Shown here: positions 51,438 through 63,678 of the stretch, in pieces
How the letters are laid out: the number at the start of each line of letters is the position of its first letter
How positions within the stretch are numbered: position 1 is the stretch's first letter
NCBI GenBank assembly: GCA_947568835.1
Contig: OX387608.1
Span: forward strand, 1-64,000
Direction: 5' to 3'
Length of the DNA stretch: 64,000 bases
From: Protonemura montana
Taxonomy: Eukaryota; Arthropoda; Insecta; Plecoptera; Nemouridae
Translations under genes and position numbers: made by a program
The notes under the pieces: generated by a model
What the model was told of the DNA's origin: nothing
Databases searched by the model: none
The model's input: only the letters and a program-made list of their open reading frames with translations

Positions 51438-52868
51438 ATGGAATCATCGGATTCTTTTCCGGCACTCCCCGCGCCGTCTGTCAGGCGCTTTACCAAACGT
51501 AAAGGTGCATTTGTACCAGTTAATGCGCCCTTGAAAGGTTTCCCTCAAATTGCCTCATCTCCTGATAACAGCGAGGATGAGATGGACTTTCAAGTCGCAT
51601 CAAACAAACGTGGAGCGGCACCCAGCAGCTCCGACGACGAGCGCCGCATCGCGAAGCGAGTGGCACAAGTGTCCCCAACCTTGACGGCTAATCGCTTTTC
51701 CCCGATTGCGCCGATCGACGTTCCGGCTAGCTCGGCCGAACCAGACCAGACCAACGATGCCGAGCCAGAGGCATCAGTCAAAAACTACAAGATCCCGCCC
51801 GTGTGCGTCAAAAACTTTGCCACACACAAAGCCTTAGTCACATACATTTCTCAAGTGACAAAAGCTTTCATCGTCACTCCTCGCCGTGACTTCTCCCGCG
51901 TCCAGCTGGAGAAAATTCCTGACTACCGGGCACTGACATCGGCCTTGGAGGAAGACAAAATCGAGCACTACACCTTTTCCGAGTCGCGCCCGAAAACTCA
52001 GAGATTCGTGATCCGCGGGCTCCCAACAAACGCCGACCCGGCCGAGATCCGAGAAGAGTTGGAGTGGCTCGGTATCCCGACACGCTCAGTGACCCAACTG
52101 CATCGCCATGCAAGCGGCAACATCGAAGGCCGCAAAGCTCTCGGCGACAAACTGCCGCTATACGCAGTTTCCCTCGCCGCTCGACAACCCGGCACCAAGC
52201 CGGTCGATCTGACCGGGCTCATCCGACTCCAGAACTGCGTGGTGTCGGTCGAGGCGCCGCGTGACTCGACGCCAAAAGCCCCGATGTGTTTCCGCTGCCA
52301 ACACATCGGACACGTATCGGAATTCTGCCGGCGTCAAGCTCGCTGCGTGAGCTGCGGCCAGGACCACGCGTCGAACACTTGCACGGTCCCCATGACCGTC
52401 AAGGCTACATGCGCGAACTGTGGCGGAGAACACCCGGCCAACTATCGCGGGTGCGAATATCTCCGAAGAGCCCAGGCACGCCACCACCAACAGCGGCCGT
52501 CCCTGGGAGAAGCAGTCCGTGGATCCCGGAACAGCGATGGGCAACGCCGGCGACTGGAGGTACCAGACCGTACCCCGGCAAAGCCAGTGAGCGCGACACT
52601 GAGCTTTGCCCGGGCAACGGCCGGAACAAACCCTTTCGTAGACCCGGCTCCCGAACCAATCGCAGAGCAAATCCAGGAACCAGTTTCGACCAGCCAATCG
52701 AACGCCGAATCCAACATCTTTGGCGTTCCATTGGCGGGGATTGACTGGCGCTCAATCATTCTGACTTTGGCCAAAGCAATTGCCGACGCAAAAATCCATC
52801 CGACCATCACGATGCTCGCGCAACTTGCGCCGACACTCATTGCGACCCTGATGCCCCAAAATGCCTGA
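51438..52868 (+). CDS. Retrotransposon ORF1, gag-like nucleic-acid-binding protein
   Basis: 476 residues starting at an ATG. The N-terminal 110 residues are Ser/Pro/acidic-rich and probably disordered. Residues about 189-275 (RFVIRGLPTNADPAEIREEL onward) resemble the region preceding the zinc knuckles in Jockey-type ORF1 proteins. Three zinc knuckles follow: C284-x2-C-x4-H-x4-C297, C303-x2-C-x3-H-x4-C315 and C325-x2-C-x3-H-x6-C339, the spacing typical of Jockey, I and R1 elements. The protein is expected to coat element RNA. No frameshift or stop. The stop codon overlaps the ORF2 start. Confidence 0.92.
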   Translation: MESSDSFPALPAPSVRRFTKRKGAFVPVNAPLKGFPQIASSPDNSEDEMDFQVASNKRGAAPSSSDDERRIAKRVAQVSPTLTANRFSPIAPIDVPASSAEPDQTNDAEPEASVKNYKIPPVCVKNFATHKALVTYISQVTKAFIVTPRRDFSRVQLEKIPDYRALTSALEEDKIEHYTFSESRPKTQRFVIRGLPTNADPAEIREELEWLGIPTRSVTQLHRHASGNIEGRKALGDKLPLYAVSLAARQPGTKPVDLTGLIRLQNCVVSVEAPRDSTPKAPMCFRCQHIGHVSEFCRRQARCVSCGQDHASNTCTVPMTVKATCANCGGEHPANYRGCEYLRRAQARHHQQRPSLGEAVRGSRNSDGQRRRLEVPDRTPAKPVSATLSFARATAGTNPFVDPAPEPIAEQIQEPVSTSQSNAESNIFGVPLAGIDWRSIILTLAKAIADAKIHPTITMLAQLAPTLIATLMPQNA

Positions 52869-55512
52869 ACATCCTCGGCAAACCAATCTTATGACTTGGA
52901 ACGCCAACAGCGTCATTCCGAAACGGACCGAACTACACGACTTTCTAGACAGACACAGCATCGCTGTAGGACTTCTGACTGAGACCAGACTTTCACCAAA
53001 CAGACAATTTGCCATGGCAAATTACGTGACTTACCGGACAGACAGACCTCACAACAATCAACCAAACCAGATCGGTGGCGGCGTCGCCGTGCTGGTTCGA
53101 CGCGGCATCAAGCACGAGCCGCTGGCCCTGCCCACGTTACGATCTATTGAAGCCGTCGGCGTACTGGTACATACAGACAACGGGCCGTTACGTGTCTTTT
53201 CTGTGTACTGCCCCCCACTATCACGGCTACACAAAGAGGACATCAACGTGCTGATCGACTCTCCGCTTCCCACATTAATAGCGGGCGATCTGAACGCCAA
53301 ACACCCGGCGTGGAACTCGCGCAAGACAAACGCGAAGGGCAAGACGCTTCTCCGACACTCCATCGACGCCGGCTTTATTGTCGCCGGACCCACGGACCCG
53401 ACGCACCATCACGGCAACCGTGCCGACAGTGCAGACGTCCTCGACATCGCTCTGCTCAACAACATCGAACACACTGTCGAACTCGCGACACTCCCCGAGC
53501 TCTCCTCTGATCACAACCCTGTCATCATCAGAATCGGGGAAGGGGTTGAGACCGTGACACCGGCACCGACACGCAACTTTCGACGGGCTGACTGGGATGC
53601 ATTTCGCATCAAGACTGACGAACTGACTGACGACTCTGACATAACGACCCCGGCCGAACTTGACGCCGCGACCGACAACCTCACCGCGGCAATCCAGGCC
53701 GCCATCGCCGACGCTGTGCCTCTCCGCAACGACAAGCGCTGCGATCGTTTCGATCTGCCGCAGCACTTGATACTTGCCATCAAGGACAAAAACAGAAGCA
53801 AGCGAGCCTGGCAACAGTTTCGCACTGCAACCTTGAAATCAACTTACAACAGGAAGACGAAGGCACTGCGACGAGCACTCGATGAGTTTCGCGAGAAACG
53901 ATGGTCGACCTTGGTGGGCGAGCTCGCCACGACTGACGGCAGCACTTGGCGCATGACGCGCAAACTGCTCAACAAGCAGTCGGCTAGTTCGCCGGTTCAG
54001 GGCCGCCTCCATCTGGCCGTGACCTCGCGCGACAAAGCCGCTGCTTTTGCCGAGTCACTGCAGGAGCAGTTTACTCCAAACCCTGCCAATCGCTACTCGG
54101 GAGGCATCGAACGCCGAGTTGAAACATTCCTCGCCGAACAACGCGAGAGAGACCTTGGCGACATCGAACCGGCCACCTTCGCCGAGGTAGCAACGATCGT
54201 CGCGAAGCTGAAGAAACAGAAGGCACCGGGTCCGGACCAGATTCCGAACATAGCCATCTCAGAGCTGTGCCAAAAAGCGGCCCAACGGCTGGTCGACATC
54301 ACAAACGCGTCGCTGCGATTGCGCAGATTCCCTGGCCAATGGAAGACTGCTAAAATCATAGTCTTCCCAAAGCCAGGCAAGTCACCTAGGGATGTCAAGA
54401 ACTATCGCCCGATATCCCTACTCTCATGCCTCTCAAAGGTATGCGAGAAGGTGATTCTGCGCCGCCTACAGCGACAAGTCGACGACGCGGCCTTGCTGAT
54501 ACCCCAGCAGTTCGGCTTCCGGGCAAAGCATTCGACGAGCCACCAACTCCTGCGCGTGACAGACGCGATACGCGACGGCTTTGCGCGGAAACATCTGACC
54601 GGCATCGTCTGCCTCGACATCGCCAAGGCCTTCGATCGCGTCTGGCACGCCGGGCTCATCGACAAGCTTCGAGCGCTTGGCATCGACGCCGACCTTGTCA
54701 CGCTACTGGCAAGCTACCTCGACGGGCGCCGTTTCTTCGTGACGCACGGGGACGCGCGCTCTGAAGAACGACCGATATCTGCCGGGGTCCCGCAAGGCAG
54801 CCTGCTGTCGCCGCTGCTGTACAACTTGTACACAAATGACATGCCGACCGAGCTGCCGGGGACGCAGATAGCCCTCTACGCCGACGACGCCGCAGTGTTC
54901 TGTCAATCCAAGCTGGCCAGGACACTGCAATACGACTTGCAAGACGCACTCGACATACTTTCACGCTACTTCCGACGACACCGGATCGAGGTGAACGCGA
55001 CCAAGACAACTGCGACGCTGTTCTCTCGACGGACTAAACCAGACTACGTGCCATCGATTGCACTGGGCGACGTTGACATTACCTGGCAAGACTCCGTCAA
55101 ATACCTCGGAGTGACTCTCGACAAAAAACTGACTTTCCGACAACACTTGGACACGACAAGAAACAAGGCCGTGGGCAAACTCAACGCCCTCAGACCCCTT
55201 CTCACCTCGAAGACGATGTCGGTAGAGCAGAAGACCTTGCTCTACACAGCGATCATCAGACCGACACTAACGTACGGCTGTGCGGTCTGGGCAGACTGCG
55301 CTCAAAAACACCGAGCGAGTCTGCAAAGAATCCAGAACCGGGCGCTTCGGGCCGCCCTACGACTGCCGATGTTCGCGAGGACAGCCGACATTCACCGGCA
55401 ATGTGACTTGCCGATGCTCGACGACTTCATCGACCGACTGAACGAGCCGTTCTTCGCCGCGCTCGGCGAACACGAAAACCCGCTGATCAGCCGACTCGGA
55501 CTGACTGACTGA
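52861..55512 (+). CDS. Retrotransposon ORF2, endonuclease and reverse transcriptase
   Basis: 883 residues. The N-terminal apurinic-type endonuclease has N14 (TWNANS), E41 (LLTETRL), the GDLN motif at 142-145 and SDH at 216-218, so its catalytic residues are present. The reverse transcriptase has NYRPISLLS, motif A with D586 (CLDIAKAFDRVW), motif B GVPQGSLLSPLLYNLYTND, motif C YADD at 673-676, and VKYLGVTLD. The C-terminus has the YGCAVW motif common in Jockey-type elements and no RNase H domain. The start codon lies in ATGCCTGA, where the last three bases are the ORF1 stop codon, so translation by termination-reinitiation is plausible. Confidence 0.94.
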   Translation: MPEHPRQTNLMTWNANSVIPKRTELHDFLDRHSIAVGLLTETRLSPNRQFAMANYVTYRTDRPHNNQPNQIGGGVAVLVRRGIKHEPLALPTLRSIEAVGVLVHTDNGPLRVFSVYCPPLSRLHKEDINVLIDSPLPTLIAGDLNAKHPAWNSRKTNAKGKTLLRHSIDAGFIVAGPTDPTHHHGNRADSADVLDIALLNNIEHTVELATLPELSSDHNPVIIRIGEGVETVTPAPTRNFRRADWDAFRIKTDELTDDSDITTPAELDAATDNLTAAIQAAIADAVPLRNDKRCDRFDLPQHLILAIKDKNRSKRAWQQFRTATLKSTYNRKTKALRRALDEFREKRWSTLVGELATTDGSTWRMTRKLLNKQSASSPVQGRLHLAVTSRDKAAAFAESLQEQFTPNPANRYSGGIERRVETFLAEQRERDLGDIEPATFAEVATIVAKLKKQKAPGPDQIPNIAISELCQKAAQRLVDITNASLRLRRFPGQWKTAKIIVFPKPGKSPRDVKNYRPISLLSCLSKVCEKVILRRLQRQVDDAALLIPQQFGFRAKHSTSHQLLRVTDAIRDGFARKHLTGIVCLDIAKAFDRVWHAGLIDKLRALGIDADLVTLLASYLDGRRFFVTHGDARSEERPISAGVPQGSLLSPLLYNLYTNDMPTELPGTQIALYADDAAVFCQSKLARTLQYDLQDALDILSRYFRRHRIEVNATKTTATLFSRRTKPDYVPSIALGDVDITWQDSVKYLGVTLDKKLTFRQHLDTTRNKAVGKLNALRPLLTSKTMSVEQKTLLYTAIIRPTLTYGCAVWADCAQKHRASLQRIQNRALRAALRLPMFARTADIHRQCDLPMLDDFIDRLNEPFFAALGEHENPLISRLGLTD

Positions 55513-56221
55513 CTACCTGACTGACCGACCAGACCATCATCACTGACTTAGCTGGCTTTCAGCTTTGTCAGGCCACCTCTCATTCCCTGCCGCAAAAAAA
55601 AAAAAGGCACCACACCTCATCTCCTACATCCTGCACTTCTTCGTCAAACACGACAACAACTCACATCTCTCCGCTTTGTTTGACAACCTTTCATTGTCAA
55701 ACACCAAAACAACACACAATTAGTCAGATCTTTTCTGGCTAATTGTACTCACCTCATTCCACGCCGCAACAAACAAAAAAGGCACCAAATTCACATCACC
55801 TCATCATCATCATCAACTCTTCGCCGCTTTCCCACGGAACCTACCCATACGTCCTTCTGGCCACGTGACTTTTCATCACTTGGCCAAAAATTCCCGCATT
55901 CGCAACAAAAAAAAAAAAAAAGAATGTTCCCAAATTTCCTCTAAGTCTCGCGATTTTGAGACAGCCAGTCGGGGTCACTAACGGCTTGCCGGACCCCGGC
56001 GAGAAGACATCCTCTCCCCGGTAAACACCACAGGCAGAACGACCGGGCATGTTGAGATCCCATCCCCACCACTCCTACCCCGCACCAATCAGATCACGCG
56101 ATTTGATATTTCCGTGCAAATCCTTCCCGTGCTTCACACATCCAAGATTTTATTTCAAAGCCCCCGCAGGGCAGTATAAATTCAATTCCCCCGGTGCAAA
56201 CCGGACAGATAGCGACCACTG
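55513..56221 (+). other. Retrotransposon 3' UTR
   Basis: Contains tandem CTGA after the stop codon, three internal A-runs (about 55594-55605, 55770-55780 and 55908-55921) and two hairpins. GTTTGACAA pairs with TTGTCAAAC (55678-55702). AATTAGTCAGA pairs with TCTGGCTAATT (55718-55744, one wobble). The end has no poly(A) tail. The final 140 bases have promoter-like motifs, listed separately. Confidence 0.7.
56085..56207 (+). promoter_or_regulatory. Promoter-like cluster at the element's 3' end
   Basis: CCAAT at 56085-56089, GTGCAAAT at 56114-56121 (one base off the octamer ATGCAAAT) and TATAAATTC at 56175-56183, the same nonamer as in the native H2A promoter. A possible start A lies about 32 bp after the TATA at 56207. 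It could drive the displaced H2A gene at 56286. Function is inferred from motif order and spacing only. Confidence 0.4.
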
Positions 56222-56236
56222 TCTCTGAAACCTCTG
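56222..56236 (+). repeat. 3' target-site duplication
   Basis: TCTCTGAAACCTCTG, followed directly by the intact H2A leader hairpin. Confidence 0.92.
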
Positions 56237-56249
56237 CTACGTGTCGTAG

Positions 56250-56660
<411 letters not shown>

Positions 56661-56698
56661 GTCCGTCGCTACGCTTTCGTCTACGGCACCTAACAACC

Positions 56699-56714
56699 GG
56701 CCTTTTTAAAGGCC
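56699..56714 (+). terminator. Histone 3' stem-loop, H2A unit 6
   Basis: Same as 3709-3724. Confidence 0.95.
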
Positions 56715-56805
56715 ACCCAAAATATTTACATCAGAGCCGAGTTGCTACATGGCATCGTATGTCGCCGTTGAACAAGAAGGCTGATAATAAAAACGATCAA
56801 AAGAC

Positions 56806-56872
56806 ACACGTGGTGGTGGTGGAGGTGGTCACCCATCCAAGTGCTGGATCGCGCTCGACGTTGCTGAACTAG
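56806..56872 (-). pseudogene. 5S rRNA relic, unit 6
   Basis: Same as 3816-3882. Confidence 0.8.
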
Positions 56873-57092
56873 AGTTGGGTTAGCTTCTTTTCAATCTCGT
56901 TTCGAACATAGACGTGAACGTGATTCACGTTGACGTTTCAGAAAACCCTTCCTTAACTCGTCGACAAGTTGCTCACGCTATTAGCTTAACGCTACTCAAC
57001 GGAAAAAGGTACAATGCAATGCAATGTCGTCGTCTTTGTGCCCTAACAGTAGTGTGCTGCAGCAATCGGCTCTGATGTGAATTCAATTTGGT

Positions 57093-57108
57093 GGTCCTTA
57101 AAAGGACC
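57093..57108 (-). terminator. Histone 3' stem-loop, H4 unit 6
   Basis: Same as 4103-4118. Confidence 0.95.
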
Positions 57109-57158
57109 GTTTGGTAGGCCGCAGTAGCTGGAGGGTGCAGCAGTGTCAGGCCGCGAAC

Positions 57159-57554
<396 letters not shown>

Positions 57555-57715
57555 TCACGAGGTGCGAGCCGGCCGACAGTAGACGCGGCTGCCGCCGCTG
57601 ACACAAACCCATCGCACCCTGGGCCATGCATTTTACAACCGACGCCTCCGACGCCGCCCGCGGCACGTGTTGGGCACGATTTTTGTCACCTCCAAACATG
57701 CCCGAGTGTCTTTAA

Positions 57716-58252
<537 letters not shown>

Positions 58253-58294
58253 GTCACGTACGAACACGTCCCTCGTGCGGCAATGTCAACAAAA

Positions 58295-58310
58295 GGCCTT
58301 TTTCAAGGCC
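58295..58310 (+). terminator. Histone 3' stem-loop, H3 unit 6
   Basis: Same as 5305-5320. Confidence 0.95.
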
Positions 58311-58681
58311 AAAACCAAACTTATCACATGAGAGAGTTTCCAATGCACGGCGAACATTTTGTTTCCACGCTACGGCAGCCCGGCACGGGCGATGCGTTCT
58401 GGCCGTACTGAATCTCGCGGTCAAGTCTGCTCAGATCTTCGTGCATGCCAAGTGATTTGTGGTACATAAGATTTTTTTTTTTTTTTTGCCGTCGCCTCGT
58501 TACTTGCCTACCTGGTTTCTAAAAAGGAAGAAGTTAATAAAAACGTAGACCGAGGCAGAATCTAAAATCTACCCCACGGCATAACCGGCACCGGCCGCGT
58601 TCTAGAACGTTGCAATACGATGGAGACACGTGACATGTCACACCGGGGTGCACGAAAAGCTCTTTTTCGATCAGATTTGGA

Positions 58682-58697
58682 GGCCTTGAAAAAGGCC
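58682..58697 (-). terminator. Histone 3' stem-loop, H1 unit 6
   Basis: Same as 5692-5707. Confidence 0.95.
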
Positions 58698-58792
58698 GTT
58701 TGGGTTCACGGCCCTGTGTGCACAGGGGACAGTGCGCCGTTGACGACTCCGTGGTCGCCGCGGTCGCAGTCGTCTCCGAAGCTCGGCGGAGC

Positions 58793-59554
58793 TCACTTGC
58801 GACTGCGGCTCGTCGACGTCGCCTTCTTCGCCGGCGACGGCTTGGCCTTCACAGCCACGGCCTTCTTCGGCTTGGGTGCCTTCGGCTTCTTGGTCGGCAC
58901 CTTGGTCACCTTCTTCTGCACCTTCGAGACTGCGGCCGGGGCGGCTGCCTTCTTCGGCTTAGCGGCGACCGACGCCTTGGCTGCCTTCGCGGCCGGCGCT
59001 TTCTTGGCGACAGGAGCGGCGGACTTGGTCTTCTTGATCGCGGTCTTCTTTTTGGCAGGCGAGCCAGCCGAAGAGGCGCGCTTGGTCACGGCCTTGACAG
59101 ACTTTTTCTTCGCCGCGGCCACCTTGCCGACGGTCGACTTCCGGGCCTTGGCGACGCCGCCACCTCCGCTGGCAGGGTGGTGAGCACCGGCCGCGCCGGC
59201 GGGTTTGGCGCTCGACAGTTTGAACGAGCCGGACGCGCCCTTGCCCTTCGTCTGCACCAGCTCGCCGCTGGTTACGGCCGACTTCAGGTACTTCTTGATG
59301 AACGGCGACAACTTCTCGGCGTCGACCTTGTAGTTGGCCGAGATGTACTTCTTGATCGCCTGCAGGGACGAGCCGCCGCGCTCCTTCAGCGCCTTGATCG
59401 CGCCGTTGACCATCTCCGAGGTGCGGGGATGCGCTGGCTTGCCTCGTGGCTTCTTCGACGCTGCCGCCGCCGCCGACTTGGCGGTCTTCTTCGCGGGCGA
59501 TGCCGCCGCGGCCGGAGCCGGCGCGGGCGCTGCAACTGCTGCTGTGTCTGCCAT
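58793..59554 (-). CDS. H1: Linker histone H1, unit 6
   Basis: Protein identical to the unit-1 H1, type-A base. Confidence 0.98.
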   Translation of the reverse strand: MADTAAVAAPAPAPAAAASPAKKTAKSAAAAASKKPRGKPAHPRTSEMVNGAIKALKERGGSSLQAIKKYISANYKVDAEKLSPFIKKYLKSAVTSGELVQTKGKGASGSFKLSSAKPAGAAGAHHPASGGGGVAKARKSTVGKVAAAKKKSVKAVTKRASSAGSPAKKKTAIKKTKSAAPVAKKAPAAKAAKASVAAKPKKAAAPAAVSKVQKKVTKVPTKKPKAPKPKKAVAVKAKPSPAKKATSTSRSRK

Positions 59555-60851
59555 TTCACAAGATTCGACGCTAGGTGCTTAGACTTGCCGGGAAAGGTAG
59601 CTTTTTCCCGACGAGGGTCAATCGGAAACGTTGGTATCTGACCGCAGCACCGGGTGGGAAATAGCCAGGGTGCATTTTAACAAGGAAATATCAGTTGTCC
59701 TGAAAAAGTGAAAATATCTCCAACTTCGAGCCACCGCAAACACTTGAAACGTGCACTCGTCGAAAGTCAAAGGATCCGGCCAACTTTTGGTGAAAACCGG
59801 AAGCCGCTAGCCCTCCGGCGACTATTTTAGCCGGCCTCGCCAAGTTGGAAGTGTATTTTTCCAGAATGACCCTGCGCGCCGAAAGAATGACGGATTTTGG
59901 ACGTTTGGCTCAACGAAATGCCACCAATTTTGGCACGCGTCTAGCCCCATCTTTTGGCTCGACACTCACCAAGTTTCACCACGATCGCATCGATAGGAAC
60001 GGAACGGCACGCTTTCGTGCAAACCATTGCGCCGAACGTGCCCCGCACGTTGGGTAGTCCGAATTGAAAGAGTCGTCGGAAAATCGCCGAAGATCGCATC
60101 GAATTCGGGTGAAAACAGCCGATTTCGTCACAATTTGGGCTTTCCAACGCCACCTTTGCCGACCCGCTGGCACCGGTGGCGCCCGAACTATGATCGACGC
60201 CATCTACACGTGTCACCGGTCACCGGCCGGTTTTCCACTGCGGAGCGACGCGTCTCGAAGTGAGCGACCAATCCGCGACGTCGATTCGGCGTCGCTTATG
60301 GACGTCGGGCCGTCGGTCACCCCAAAGAAATGCAGCGAATTTCGCAATTGTTCGTGCCAAAATATTCCCCACGCTCGTCGAGGATTCCATCCGCAGACTC
60401 TGCCGGGTCCTTGCTCTCCGGCGAGATTGTCGGGCATGAGTTAAACGGTCGACAAAATTGCGCTCGCATAGGTCGTGTTCTCCGGCCAGTGTACTATCCC
60501 CGCCCTCGACCGGTCGGAAAAGCGTCTCACAACATTTCAATGATTCGAATGATCGGTCTTGTCACGTCTCATTTGCCTCGCGCGTATGCCACAGTAGTTG
60601 CATTTCTTACATTTCGTGCATTAATATTGCACTCGTCTCCGCGGTAACAGACGACTGCAATCGCGCGACAATGTCGTGCATTTTCGTCGATTTTCTTACA
60701 CACCACTGGCCGTATCGTGGCAACGTGAACTTGAATATGTCTCCTGCGGTGCGTCCATCGAGCAGAGTGCCTGCATTCAGAGTGCTGCTGCACCTAGTAA
60801 TTGTCAACTAGAATCAACATCCACCCCGTTACCCGAACGGTTCGAGTAGCG

Positions 60852-60934
60852 CCTACCTACCTACCTACCTACCTACCTACCTACCTACCTACCTACCTAC
60901 CTACCTACCTACCTACCTACCTACCTACCTACCT
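60852..60934. repeat. (CCTA)n microsatellite, unit 6
   Basis: Same length as in unit 1. Confidence 0.97.
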
Positions 60935-61220
60935 GCGCAAGGTGCAGATCGCGACTCTGGTGACAACATTTTGGCCAACCTGCAGGTTAGGCCGGGTTAG
61001 GTGACGTTATGCGTTGGTTAAGTTTCAGTTTCATTTATTCAAATGTGTGCCTTTCCAAAGTCAAAGTTGGGTTTGTTCTGGTCTATTTTCACTGAGATCT
61101 ATGCTTTTATTTCGCTTCCTGGCCCTTCCCTAGACACTTCTTGTTCACGTTTTACTTGTTATTCACGTTCGACGTACAAAGTGAGGGCGATTAGGCACCA
61201 CGAGTTACAGCCCCAAACTC

Positions 61221-61340
61221 GTCAACGGCCATACCATGTTGAAAACACCGGTTCTCGTCCGATCACCGAAGTTAAGCAACATCGGGCGTGGTCAGTACTT
61301 GGATGGGTGACCGCTTGGGAACACCACGTGCCGTTGGCAA
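61221..61340 (+). rRNA. 5S ribosomal RNA gene, position C, unit 6
   Basis: Identical to the gene at 8231-8350. Confidence 0.97.
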
Positions 61341-61763
61341 CCTATATTTTTAACCAGCAGTACCCGCTGCCCGACGGTCGGCCGCTTTAGATTTTGAGAG
61401 TCAAAATAGTATTGACCATTTCATTCGTTGAAACCTATTTTTTTGTATTTGAAATTTGCCGCTTATGTCACTCGGGGTCTCTGCATTGTGGAAACTCTGT
61501 GAATTCCAAGGTGACCATGATGAAGATTTCAAAAACATACGACGTTGGCTGTCAAAAGATTTCCGTGCATGATTTCTTAGAGAGTAACACTTGTGAAATA
61601 CCTTTTACATCTCCACCAGATCGAGTGCAAGTGAAATGTAACTTTATTCGGCAATTAAGTTGTTTGACATTGTTCGAGAACTGTCTAAACATGCATGAAC
61701 AGTATTTCCGCGATGTTGCATGTCATTTCAAGGTAAGTTTTAAATAAAATAAAAATCAAACTG

Positions 61764-62306
61764 TAGGTTAGGTTAGGTTCCGTTGGGTTTGATTAGATTA
61801 GATTTGGTTCCGTTAGGTTAGGTTAGGTTAGGTTGGGTTAGGTTAGGTTAGGTTAGGTTAGGCTAGGTTAGGTTAGGTTAGGTTAGGTTATGTTAGGTTA
61901 GGTTAGGTTAGGTTAGGTTAGGTTAGGTTAGGTTAGGTTAGGTTTGGTTAGGTTAGGTTTGGTTACGTTAGGTTAGGTTAGGTTAGGTTAGGTTAGGTTA
62001 GGTTTGGTTAGGTTAGGTTTGGTTACGTTAGGTTAGGTTAGGTTAGGTTAGGTTAGGTTAGGTTAGGTTAGGTTAGGTTAGGTTAGGTTAGGTTAGGTTA
62101 GGTTAGGTTAGGTTAGGTTAGGTCAGGTTAGGTTTGGTTAGGTTAGGTTACGTTAGGTTAGGTTAGGTTAGGTTAGGTTAGGTTAGGTTAGGTTAGGTTA
62201 GGTTAGGTTAGGTTAGGTTAGGTTAGGTTAGGTTAGGTTAGGTTAGGTTAGGTCAGGTTAGGTTTGGTTAGGTTAGGTTAGGTTAGGTTAGATTTGGTTA
62301 GGTTAG
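61764..62306 (+). repeat. Interstitial TTAGG array, unit 6, truncated
   Basis: Follows the unit-1 pattern up to the point equal to 9316, then jumps to the flank 34 bases before the 5S gene of unit 7. The deletion removes 227 bp (unit-1 coordinates 9317-9543) and shows a 2-base AG microhomology. Confidence 0.93.
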
Positions 62307-62340
62307 CACCACGAGTTACACAGGGACCGCTGAAAACGTT

Positions 62341-62460
62341 GTCAACGGCCATACCATGTTGAAAACACCGGTTCTCGTCCGATCACCGAAGTTAAGCAAC
62401 ATCGGGCGTGGTCAGTACTTGGATGGGTGACCGCTTGGGAACACCACGTGCCGTTGGCAA
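62341..62460 (+). rRNA. 5S ribosomal RNA gene, position A, unit 7
   Basis: Gene sequence identical to 70-189, but only 34 bases of its normal upstream flank remain before the TTAGG array. Confidence 0.96.
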
Positions 62461-63678
62461 CTTGTATTTTTATTTCATTTTTGTAACGTTCTGCAACCAA
62501 ACTTCAAATGCTAGCCAATCTATCTATCTACTTGGGTACTTGGGTGACGTTAGGTTAGGCCTAGTATCTCATGAATTTCACCAAACTTTGTCCTTTGAGC
62601 TTCGTGCGAGTCGGAAAGTGATATTATCGCGCTACGATTCTTTTAAGCACTTCTACGCCGTTATATGAAAAAAGGTTACGCTTAACATTCAGGCTTAACA
62701 TTCAGCACTAGGCGTTATCCTGCGACAAAGCGCGGAACTAGTGAGTGAGCCAGGGAGATTCAAATGTCGATGCGCTTGTATGCCAAGAATCGTATGTAAA
62801 AGGGCGTAAATCGAAGTCCTGGCAGGCTGGATCGAAAATGTCGTTAAACAGTGTGTATACTGGTGCAATCGCGTGCGAATATCGAAAGATTTCGTTTTTG
62901 AACACTCGTTGGGTCAAAAAGTCGAGCTGTGTTGCATTTGGCTAACTGCACAATGCTCTAGACCGACTGCGGTGAATTAAAAAAAAAGAAAATTCTAATA
63001 ACTTTGGTGTTTATCAAAATAATCAAACGAAAATTTTATCCCACATAGATCTCGGTACGAACTACCACTTTTTGCAATTTCGTAACGTTCCCTCAATAAT
63101 TGCACCTTGTTTAATTTTTTCTTTTTTCAGTGCTAAAACTGTATGTAAAAGAGCCTAAATCTAACTCCTACGAGGCTGGATCTGAAAAAGTCGTTAAACA
63201 GTGTGTATGCTTTGAATATCAAAAGACACGTTCGTTTTCGAAAACTCGGTCGGCCAAAAAGTCGAGCTGTTTCGCATTTAGCCAACTGCACAATGCTCTG
63301 GACAGACTGCGGTGAAATAAAAAAAAAAAAAAAAACGCTAATAACTTTGGTGTTTAGCAAAGTAATCGAACCGAAATTGTATTCCACACAGATCTCGGTA
63401 AAAACTAGCATATTTTGCCAACCTACCGTCGACTCGACTATCGAGTTCCCGCATAGCTTTCAGTCACCGTACCCTATTTTCCGGCCTTTGCGGGCGGGGG
63501 AGGGTCAAAAAACAACGCCCTCCTAGGATTTTTACTAGTTTAAACGCTAATAACTTTGGTGTTTGGTGAATACAAAATTGTATTCCACACAGATCTCGGT
63601 AAAAACTAGCATATTTTCCCAACCTTCCGTCGACTCGACTATCGAGTTCCCGCATAGCTTTCAGTCACCGCACCATAT

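Larger units (their letters stand above)
50862..56221 (+). mobile_element. Non-LTR retrotransposon, Jockey-like, inserted in the H2A leader
   Basis: About 5.36 kb: 5' UTR of about 575 bp, ORF1 with zinc knuckles, ORF2 with endonuclease and reverse transcriptase, 3' UTR of about 710 bp. It has no long terminal repeats and no RNase H domain, consistent with the Jockey group; I cannot exclude a related clade. The 15-base target duplication TCTCTGAAACCTCTG lies at 50776-50790 (repeated to 50861) and 56222-56236; intact units carry it once, at 3232-3246. Both ORFs are open, which suggests a young, possibly active element. There is no terminal poly(A). It occurs once among six H2A genes here. Confidence 0.93.

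Noticed and set aside
50862-56221. Element as a telomere-repeat-specific (TRAS/SART-type) or 5S-specific retrotransposon
   Set aside because: TTAGG arrays and 5S genes are plentiful here, but the target duplication places the insertion in the H2A leader.
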